From positions 1-11,594 of the forward strand of contig JANWIU010000166.1 in assembly GCA_025449725.1 (NCBI GenBank): DNA of 11,594 nucleotides, read 5' to 3'. The notes beneath the pieces are model-generated. The model was not told the DNA's origin. It ran no database searches and saw only the letters and a program-made list of their open reading frames with translations. Shown piece after piece: positions 5,425-11,594 of this stretch. The position numbers were made by a program, and so were the translations under genes. Origin of the DNA: Pseudobdellovibrio sp. (lineage in GTDB: Bacteria; Bdellovibrionota; Bdellovibrionia; Bdellovibrionales; Bdellovibrionaceae). Every line of letters starts with the position of its first letter. Position 1 is the stretch's first letter.

Positions 5425-7974
5425 ATGAGCGCTGATTTAAACAAGATGACCCTTAAAAGCCAGGAAGCGATGCAAGCCTCAGCCAAGTTGGCTGAAAATT
5501 CGAAGCACTCGGTCGTTGAGCCCGAGCATCTTTTGTTTGAATTACTCGAGCAGGACGGTGGCTTTGTTCCCCGCCTATTAGAAGAAGTGCAACTGAAGCC
5601 GAAGCCTGTCTTAGCTTTGTTGTCACAGCGCTTTAATAAATTTCCTAAGCTGGCGCAGTCTACATCGCAGGTTTTTGCCAGTAACCGCTTACAGAAAATA
5701 TTTGAATCTTCGCAGCAAGAATCTAAAAAAAACGCAGATGAACTGATTTCAACCGAACACCTTTTCTTAGCCATGTTGAAATCATCAGACAGTGAGCTGA
5801 AGAGTTTGTTCAAAGAAGCCGGTATCCAACTTAAGGCAATCGAAGATGCTCTTCATAAAATAAAAGGAAACAAAAAAGTGACCACGGAAGATCCGGAAAA
5901 CCAATTTGAAGTTTTAAAGAAATATGCGCGTGATCTGACAGAACTGGCCATAGCCGGAAAGCTTGACCCTGTTGTTGGGCGTGACGAAGAAATCCGCCGC
6001 GTAGTTCAGGTTCTTTCACGCCGTACTAAAAACAACCCTGTTTTGATCGGTGAGCCGGGCGTAGGTAAGACGGCCATAGCAGAGGGGCTGGCGCTACGTA
6101 TCGTTAGAAAAGATGTGCCGGAAAACATTATTGGTAAAAAATTGATGGCCCTTGATATGGGAGCCCTGATTGCAGGAGCTAAATACCGCGGTGAATTTGA
6201 AGACCGCCTAAAAGGAGTTATCAAAGAAGTCACTGAGAGCGCCGGAGAAATCATTCTATTCATAGATGAAATGCACACACTGGTCGGCGCAGGAAAAGGC
6301 GAAGGAGCAATGGATGCCGGGCAATTGTTGAAGCCGGCCTTAGCCCGCGGAGAGCTCCGCTGCATCGGTGCTACTACATTGGATGAATACCGAAAAAATA
6401 TCGAAAAAGATGCGGCCCTTGAACGTCGCTTCCAAACCGTTTTGGTTGAAGAACCAAGTGTAGATGAGACAATAACCATTCTGCGCGGCTTGAAAGAAAA
6501 GTATGAAGTACATCATGCAGTACAGATTACCGACACAGCTTTAGTGGCTGCAGCGAAACTTTCTCACCGCTATATTACTAACCGATTTTTACCGGATAAA
6601 GCGATTGACCTGGTAGACGAAGCAGCCAGCAAGCTTGCCATCGAAAATCGCAGCGTTCCGGAAGCGGTAGATGAGATTGACCGAAAAATCCTGAGCCTGA
6701 AAATCGAAATTGAGGCTTTGAAGAAAGAAACGGACGCGCTTTCTGTTGAGAGACGAACCAATATCGAAAAGGAACTGGCGACCTTAACAAAAGAATCGCA
6801 AGCCCAAAAAGAGCAATGGAACTTTGAGCGTGGACAAATAGAAAATATTAAAAAAATCAAAACTGATATTGAGCAAACCAAGAATCAGATTTCTCATGCA
6901 GAAAGAGAAGCGCAATACGAACAAGCCGCAAAGCTCAAGTACGGTCAGCTTCCTGAGCTGGATAAAAAACTGAAAGACCTTGAAGAGAAAATTAAATCAA
7001 ATACATCTGCACTGTTAAAAGAAAAAGTAGATGCGGAAGACATCGCGGAAGTCGTTTCTAAGTGGACTAAAATTCCGGTTTCAAAAATGCTGGAAAGCGA
7101 ATCTCAGAAGCTTCTCCGTATGGAAGATGATCTTAAAAACCGGGTCGTCGGGCAAGATCATGCTCTGCAAATTATTTCCGATGCGATCAGAAGATCGCGA
7201 GCTGAAATTTCTGATCCCAATAAACCGATGGGAAGTTTTATTTTCGTGGGCCCTACCGGCGTTGGTAAAACCGAAACCGTTAAAGCACTCGCGGAATTTC
7301 TTTTTGATGATTCGCAGGCCATTGTACGTATCGACATGAGTGAGTACATGGAAAAGCATTCTGTTTCGCGACTAATCGGCGCACCTCCGGGGTATGTAGG
7401 TTATGATGAGGGCGGCCAGTTGACAGAGGCCGTCCGAAGAAAGCCTTATTCCGTCGTGTTGTTTGATGAAATTGAAAAGGCCCACGGGGATGTTTTCAAC
7501 GTGCTTTTGCAATTGCTGGATGAGGGCCGCTTGACCGACAGTCAGGGTCGAACAGTCGATTTTAAAAATTGTATTATTGTGATGACGTCCAATTTGGGTT
7601 CCGGGCAAGGTTCAGGTGCAATACAGGCGGCGCTTAAGCAATTCTTCCGGCCGGAATTTTTAAATCGTGTGGATGATGTGGTGGAATTCCACCCTATCGA
7701 AAGTAAAAATATGATTCACATTGTCCGTATCCAGTTAAAGGATGTAGTCAACAGGCTTAAAGAAAAGCAAATTGATATTTCCTTCTCTGACGAGGCCTGT
7801 GTATGGCTGGCGAATAAAGGATTTGACCCGCAGTTCGGTGCGCGGCCTTTGAAGCGCTTGATCCAGACTGAGGTTTTGAATCCGCTCGCTAAAAAATTGA
7901 TAGGTCAGGAAATCAAAAGTTTTTCAAAAATTAAGGTTGAAGAAAAAGACAATATTCTTGTTTTTAAAACTTGA
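5425..7974 (+). CDS. clpB: ATP-dependent chaperone ClpB (Hsp100 disaggregase)
   Basis: ClpB is a hexameric cytoplasmic disaggregase that pulls proteins out of aggregates with DnaK/DnaJ/GrpE. The 849 residues match the family length (857 in E. coli). In order: the N-terminal repeat domain (about 1-145); NBD1 with Walker A GEPGVGKT (209-216) and Walker B LFIDE (278-282); the coiled-coil middle domain (about 405-530, marking ClpB rather than ClpA/ClpC); NBD2 with Walker A GPTGVGKT (609-616) and Walker B LFDE (679-682), RPEFLNR arginine-finger region (742-748) and sensor [10 protein letters not shown]. No P-loop of the IGL/F type for ClpP docking is seen. The segment between TSNLGS and FRPEF is about 14 residues, where the E. 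coli protein, as recalled, has about 26. AGAGGT at 5411-5416 leads the ATG at 5425. It is the first gene of a five-gene plus-strand run. Confidence 0.96.
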   Translation: MSADLNKMTLKSQEAMQASAKLAENSKHSVVEPEHLLFELLEQDGGFVPRLLEEVQLKPKPVLALLSQRFNKFPKLAQSTSQVFASNRLQKIFESSQQESKKNADELISTEHLFLAMLKSSDSELKSLFKEAGIQLKAIEDALHKIKGNKKVTTEDPENQFEVLKKYARDLTELAIAGKLDPVVGRDEEIRRVVQVLSRRTKNNPVLIGEPGVGKTAIAEGLALRIVRKDVPENIIGKKLMALDMGALIAGAKYRGEFEDRLKGVIKEVTESAGEIILFIDEMHTLVGAGKGEGAMDAGQLLKPALARGELRCIGATTLDEYRKNIEKDAALERRFQTVLVEEPSVDETITILRGLKEKYEVHHAVQITDTALVAAAKLSHRYITNRFLPDKAIDLVDEAASKLAIENRSVPEAVDEIDRKILSLKIEIEALKKETDALSVERRTNIEKELATLTKESQAQKEQWNFERGQIENIKKIKTDIEQTKNQISHAEREAQYEQAAKLKYGQLPELDKKLKDLEEKIKSNTSALLKEKVDAEDIAEVVSKWTKIPVSKMLESESQKLLRMEDDLKNRVVGQDHALQIISDAIRRSRAEISDPNKPMGSFIFVGPTGVGKTETVKALAEFLFDDSQAIVRIDMSEYMEKHSVSRLIGAPPGYVGYDEGGQLTEAVRRKPYSVVLFDEIEKAHGDVFNVLLQLLDEGRLTDSQGRTVDFKNCIIVMTSNLGSGQGSGAIQAALKQFFRPEFLNRVDDVVEFHPIESKNMIHIVRIQLKDVVNRLKEKQIDISFSDEACVWLANKGFDPQFGARPLKRLIQTEVLNPLAKKLIGQEIKSFSKIKVEEKDNILVFKT

Positions 7975-7991
7975 GCTGTTAACATGGCCCT

Positions 7992-8513
7992 ATGAAATTT
8001 TTCACTTCATTAACAGCTGTATTTTTTTTAGCCCTAAATACTTTCGCAGCCACTGAAACCGAGCGGTCAAAAAAATTCATTGATTTTGACATTTCAGGTT
8101 CGGCAGGTAATTACAACGGGCAATCGTATACAGAACTTCACGCGGGCGTGAACTTAAATTTTACCGATTCTTTCACCTGGAGAAATTCCCTATTCAAGCG
8201 AATTCCTTCGGGAGGCGCGCCTGAGATCAACGGTTTAGATTCATCACTTCGCTTAAGTCATGATCTCGGACCACTCACTGTTTACGCCGGTCCCGGTTAC
8301 CGTTGGACAAGTGATTCCAATAGAAATGCATTATTGGGTGAAGCCGGTGCTAATTTGAATGTGGGTCGCGTAACTTTGGGTGCGGGCGCCAAATATCTCA
8401 GATACGATCAGGCTCAGTATGATTCCACCGGCGCCGAAATTAAGCGCGATGATGTGAGCTATTTCATTGCGATATCAGGTGGCTTTGGAGCGACTTTCGG
8501 CCTCGGAAATTAA
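7992..8513 (+). CDS. Small predicted outer-membrane beta-barrel protein
   Basis: The 173-residue product begins with a clear signal peptide: MKFF, a hydrophobic core to about residue 17, and cleavage likely after Ala19 (NTFA-ATETE). The mature part is rich in Gly, Ser, Asn and aromatic residues in alternating strands: IDFDISGSAGNYN (30-42), YTELHAGVNLNFT (46-58), SSLRLSHDLG (84-93), LTVYAGPGYRW (95-105), GRVTLGAGAKYLRYD (125-139) and VSYFIAISGGFGATFGLG (155-172). That fits a barrel of about eight strands in the outer membrane. The C-terminal residue is Asn, not the usual Phe or Trp. No named family is recognised. It starts 17 bp after the clpB stop with no clear Shine-Dalgarno sequence. A three-codon frame (ATG GCC CTA TGA, 7984-7995) ends on its ATG as an ATGA overlap, so it may depend on translational coupling to clpB. 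Confidence 0.72.
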   Translation: MKFFTSLTAVFFLALNTFAATETERSKKFIDFDISGSAGNYNGQSYTELHAGVNLNFTDSFTWRNSLFKRIPSGGAPEINGLDSSLRLSHDLGPLTVYAGPGYRWTSDSNRNALLGEAGANLNVGRVTLGAGAKYLRYDQAQYDSTGAEIKRDDVSYFIAISGGFGATFGLGN

Positions 8514-8586
8514 GACCTTAAATTAGTCGTTAATGCCTTGCGCCAAACGCCACAATTAAGCGGCGTCTGTGCTACTACTTATCAGA

Positions 8587-9213
8587 ATGCAAATTAGCTC
8601 CACCGAAGAGATTTTAACTGAGTTCAAACAGGGTCGTTTTGTTATTCTTGTTGATCACAGTGACCGCGAAAATGAAGGCGACCTCATGCTGGCAGCGGAG
8701 TTTGCGTCGGCGTCCAATTTAAATTTTCTATTGAAGGAAGCACGCGGTATGGTTTGTCTGGCGATGACGGATTTACAAATCGACCGCCTTCGCCTTCCAA
8801 TGATGAAATCGGACATCCATGCCTCGCACCCCAATCACGCGGCCTTTACATTTTCGATCGAAGCAGCACGTAATATCACAACCGGTATTTCCGCACGCGA
8901 ACGTGCCCATACTATTCAAACTGCAATTAAAAAAGAAGCGGTCGTCAGTGATATCGTGTCTCCGGGCCATGTGTTTCCATTACGGGCCGTTCCTGGCGGC
9001 GTGCTCAGCAGGCCAGGGCATACGGAAGCCAGTGTTGACCTTGCTAAGCTTTCGGGCTTGATCCCCGCTGCTGTGATTTGTGAAATTCTCGATGAAGAAG
9101 GTGAAGCTGCTAAAAGTGAATACCTTAAGAAGTTTGCTGAAAAATTTGGAGTGAAGGTCGGTACGGTCAGTGATTTGATTCAGTACCGTAAGCAAAAGCA
9201 GGCATCTACGTGA
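8587..9213 (+). CDS. ribB: 3,4-dihydroxy-2-butanone 4-phosphate synthase
   Basis: RibB converts ribulose 5-phosphate to 3,4-dihydroxy-2-butanone 4-phosphate plus formate, supplying the four-carbon unit of riboflavin. The 208 residues cover the whole RibB domain. The acidic metal-binding loop is DRENEGD (26-32). Other motifs are RGMVC (53-57), TTGISARERAHTI (98-110), SPGHVFPLRA (125-134), GGVLSRPGHTEASVDL (137-152) and the C-terminal PAAVICEIL. It is a stand-alone enzyme; there is no GTP cyclohydrolase II (RibA) part. The ATG at 8587 fits the family N-terminus; an in-frame GTG at 8569 would add six residues (VLLLIR). Neither has a good Shine-Dalgarno sequence. No FMN riboswitch is seen in the 73 bp upstream, which is too short for one. 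The stop TGA overlaps the GTG start of ntrY. Confidence 0.95.
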   Translation: MQISSTEEILTEFKQGRFVILVDHSDRENEGDLMLAAEFASASNLNFLLKEARGMVCLAMTDLQIDRLRLPMMKSDIHASHPNHAAFTFSIEAARNITTGISARERAHTIQTAIKKEAVVSDIVSPGHVFPLRAVPGGVLSRPGHTEASVDLAKLSGLIPAAVICEILDEEGEAAKSEYLKKFAEKFGVKVGTVSDLIQYRKQKQAST

Positions 9214-11408
9214 ACCCTTTTGTAAGACCAAAAGAAACTGCAGACAGGGTACTAGAGCTTAAAAAGCGCCGTCGCGAGATACTTTTTATTTTTACTATTT
9301 CTATTTTGCTGGCATTTTTGATCGGCGTTGAAGTTTACATTTTCCGTTCAGGGCAAACATTACCTTCTTCTTACGTTTTATTTTTCATCGGACTGGTTAA
9401 CGTAAATTTAATCTTAGTCCTTTTACTTCTGTTTTTAATCTTCAGGAATATCGTAAAAGTATTTCTAGAAAGACGAAGTAAAATTTTCGGCTCCAGTTTA
9501 AAGTCGAAGCTTTTGATGTCATTTGTTTCCTTTTCAGTTATTCCGACCTTATTGGTCTTTACGATTTCAGTTTTTTACTTGAACAGCAGTTTTGAAAAAT
9601 GGTTTTCACAAAGAATGCTATCTGTTCTCCGAAATGCATCTGAGGTCATTGACACATTCATTTCAAACGAAAAGAAGCGCGGATACGATTACTCCCGTCT
9701 GACAGCGCAGGCTGTAATTAAAAACTCATCGGGTGCAAATCAAAAGTTTCTTGATCGCATGCGGGATCAGTACAAGTTAGACGCCGTTGAGTATTACGGA
9801 GACCTGGTCTCTGAAAGGCTAGTGTCACAAGACACAGACTTGGACTCTGACACGGTTCCGCCTTTAAACATCGAGTTCCTTAAAAAAGGCCTGCTGAATC
9901 ACGATGAGGCCAGTACCATTCAGATTTTCGGAGATTACAATTTACTGCGAGTCATGGTGCCTCTCAAAGGAACTAAAAAAGATGGCGTCATTGTTGTAAC
10001 TAAGTTTTTGAATCTGGCGCCCGGTTCAAAATTCGATGATATCGTTGGTGCCTACCAGGAGTTCCATAACAACTCGCTTGTGGAATATCCGTTGCGCTCA
10101 ATTTACTTCATTATGCTGATTGTGATGACCTTGGTTATTATTTTCGCAGCCGTGTGGCTGGGTTTTTATTTGGCAAGGCAGCTTTCAATTCCACTGGTTC
10201 AACTGGGCCGCGCGACAAAGCGGGTGGCAGCCGGCGATTACTCCCGACTGGAAATCGAATCGGGCAGTGAAGAGATTAATAACCTCATCGGCAGTTTCAA
10301 TCAGATGATAGGCAATCTTTCTGCATCGGAGCTGGAGCTTCAGCAAACCATTACAAATCTGAATCAATACACCCGCTATGTCGAAATTGTTCTTAAGAAC
10401 GTCAGCGCTGGAGTTATTTCTGTCGATATGAGCGGGCAAGTAACAACCGTGAACCGCCGCGCCGGCGAATTGCTTCAGATTGATCCCGTTAACAGCATCG
10501 GCAAACCGGTGAAGGCTTTATTGAGCGAAGACAACTACCGCATTTTTTCAAATATCATTAAAAACATGAAAGAAAATTATCTGATGTCTTTGCAAAAAGA
10601 GATCAGAATTAATTTAGGGAACGAAACGGTTCCTCTTTCAGTCAATATCTCGATTCTTAAAAATGAAAGAAACGAAGAAATCGGGCGCATTATTGTATTC
10701 GATGACATGACCCCGATCGTAAATGCACAAAGAGCCGCAGCTTGGACTGAAGTTGCAAGACGTATCGCTCATGAAATAAAAAATCCTCTTACGCCTATCC
10801 GCCTTTCAGCAGAACGAATCGCGAAAAAATTCGGTGGGCAAATTACTGATCCGGCTTTTCAGGATTCGATAAAAATGATTGTCAGTCAGGTCGATGACAT
10901 GCGTGTTCTCGTTAATGAGTTCAGCCAGTTTGCCAGAATGCCGCAAATTAAAACCATTCCCGGCCAACTGAATGATGTTTTAGAAAAAACGGCACAGATC
11001 TACGTTGATACGCAGTCTAATATTAAATTTGAAATTAATCTTGATCGTAACTTGCCCGAATTTAAATTTGACCCGGATCAGTTGAAGCGGGTTTTTGTAA
11101 ATCTGATTGATAACGCAGTAGCCGCTGTGCAGTCAGAGGCGCAACCTATGATTAAAATTCAAACAGAGTACGCTAAAGCGCAGCAAGTGCTTAAAATTTC
11201 AATAGCGGATAACGGCGTAGGCATTCCGCCGCGCGATAAAGCCCGGGTTTTTGAACCTTATTTTTCGACAAAAGAAAAAGGTACTGGACTGGGGTTACCG
11301 ATAGTAAAGAGTATTATAGAAGAACATAGCGGAATTATCAGGGCCTTGGATAACCTACCAAAGGGAACCAAGATGCAAGTTGAAATTCCGATTTTACCGG
11401 TTGAATGA
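9210..11408 (+). CDS. ntrY: NtrY-type membrane sensor histidine kinase
   Basis: This is a 732-residue membrane kinase of the NtrY family. Three N-terminal membrane helices lie at about 24-45, 55-79 and 101-123, then an extracytoplasmic sensing region (about 124-297) and a fourth helix (about 298-321). A HAMP linker follows (about 322-376, ARQLSIPLVQL to NQMIGNL), then a PAS domain (about 388-500). The HisKA segment RIAHEIKNPLTPIRLSAERI carries the phosphoacceptor His521. The ATP-binding domain has N-box NLIDNA (631-636), G1 DNGVGI (667-672), an F box and G2 GTGLGLPIV (691-699). Layout and the HEIKNPLTPI motif are typical of NtrY. The start is GTG at 9210, within the ribB stop (4-bp overlap), suggesting coupled translation. 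The partner response regulator follows at once. In proteobacteria NtrYX affects nitrogen use, redox and envelope functions; no nitrogen genes are nearby, so the signal is unknown. Confidence 0.92.
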   Translation: MNPFVRPKETADRVLELKKRRREILFIFTISILLAFLIGVEVYIFRSGQTLPSSYVLFFIGLVNVNLILVLLLLFLIFRNIVKVFLERRSKIFGSSLKSKLLMSFVSFSVIPTLLVFTISVFYLNSSFEKWFSQRMLSVLRNASEVIDTFISNEKKRGYDYSRLTAQAVIKNSSGANQKFLDRMRDQYKLDAVEYYGDLVSERLVSQDTDLDSDTVPPLNIEFLKKGLLNHDEASTIQIFGDYNLLRVMVPLKGTKKDGVIVVTKFLNLAPGSKFDDIVGAYQEFHNNSLVEYPLRSIYFIMLIVMTLVIIFAAVWLGFYLARQLSIPLVQLGRATKRVAAGDYSRLEIESGSEEINNLIGSFNQMIGNLSASELELQQTITNLNQYTRYVEIVLKNVSAGVISVDMSGQVTTVNRRAGELLQIDPVNSIGKPVKALLSEDNYRIFSNIIKNMKENYLMSLQKEIRINLGNETVPLSVNISILKNERNEEIGRIIVFDDMTPIVNAQRAAAWTEVARRIAHEIKNPLTPIRLSAERIAKKFGGQITDPAFQDSIKMIVSQVDDMRVLVNEFSQFARMPQIKTIPGQLNDVLEKTAQIYVDTQSNIKFEINLDRNLPEFKFDPDQLKRVFVNLIDNAVAAVQSEAQPMIKIQTEYAKAQQVLKISIADNGVGIPPRDKARVFEPYFSTKEKGTGLGLPIVKSIIEEHSGIIRALDNLPKGTKMQVEIPILPVE

Positions 11409-11428
11409 AATTAGGGGAGTTTAGTCAG

Positions 11429-11594
11429 ATGGAACTTCATGCACAAAAAAACAAGTTAAAGATATTAATCATCGACGATGAGTCGCCGATTCGCGAAGTT
11501 CTTTCAGAGAGTTTGCGGGATGACGGATATGAAGTGATGGCAGCTCCGGATGGAATAACCGGTTTAGCCGTTCTTAAATCTTTCGCGCCGGACA
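11429..11594 (+). CDS. ntrX: NtrX-type response regulator, N-terminal fragment
   Basis: The first 55 codons of a receiver domain are present before the window ends. The peptide begins MELHAQKNKLKILIIDDESP. Asp16-Asp17 form the acidic Mg2+-binding pair, followed by the helix REVLSESLRDDGYEV and APDGITGLAVLKSF. The phosphoacceptor Asp lies just past the edge. AGGGGAG (11413-11419) points to the ATG at 11429. An in-frame ATG at 11405 overlaps the ntrY stop as ATGA but lacks a Shine-Dalgarno sequence. Its place directly after ntrY makes NtrX, which normally continues with an AAA+ sigma-54 domain and a helix-turn-helix, the best guess; the output domain is not visible. Confidence 0.85.
   Translation, partial: MELHAQKNKLKILIIDDESPIREVLSESLRDDGYEVMAAPDGITGLAVLKSFAPD

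Noticed and set aside
5418..5435. Five-codon frame MLYER overlapping the clpB start
   Set aside because: It uses the same AGAGGT signal at too short a spacing; the clpB ATG at 5425 is better placed and the frame is likely chance.
8514..8586. FMN riboswitch or terminator before ribB
   Set aside because: Only 73 bp, with no conserved FMN aptamer segments. The ACGCC/GGCGT pairing (8547-8566) is short and lacks a U-run.

Overview
The window looks like a piece of the chromosome of a Gram-negative, flagellated bacterium of the Bdellovibrio group or a close relative. Pointers are a short flagellin beginning MGMRITTNV, the NtrY/NtrX pair, outer-membrane barrel-type secretory proteins, a lysine/alanine histone H1-like protein, and a moderate base composition (roughly mid-40s % G+C by eye). 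The taxon is inferred from protein style, not from a search. Nothing marks the region as a mobile element, prophage, CRISPR locus or classical defence island; most of it is core genome.

Left part (1-1984). The 5' end of a minus-strand gene for an exported protein runs off the left edge. After a repeat-rich intergenic stretch comes recO (plus, TTG start), which converges with a XerC/D-type tyrosine recombinase (minus). Only 5 bp separate their stop codons, and both stops lie in one small hairpin. The recombinase is divergent from a sigma-54 activator gene; the space between carries a palindromic TTGCAA that could serve as -35 element in both directions.

Middle part (1985-5424). A receiver-less sigma-54 activator (plus) faces a bipolar histone H1-like/acidic protein gene (minus) across a clean bidirectional terminator. 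Upstream of the latter, on the same strand, lies a flagellin gene with its own terminator. A 376-bp gene-poor segment precedes the flagellin. It holds a perfect 14-bp inverted repeat and a five-codon reading frame with a better Shine-Dalgarno sequence than the flagellin itself. Next is a small four-cysteine protein (minus) whose start is only about 48 bp from the divergent clpB.

Right part (5425-11594). Five plus-strand genes form a probable operon or overlapping transcription unit: clpB, a small predicted outer-membrane protein, ribB, ntrY (GTG start inside the ribB stop, 4-bp overlap) and the 5' end of ntrX. This links protein disaggregation, riboflavin synthesis and a membrane-sensing two-component system. 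The mix looks like chromosomal stacking rather than one pathway, but the ribB-ntrY-ntrX junctions are tight enough for translational coupling.

No wholly new multi-gene system is evident. The least ordinary items are the bipolar histone-like protein, the flagellin leader with its minicistron and inverted repeat, the four-cysteine protein opposite clpB, and the unusual codon use of the sigma-54 activator.
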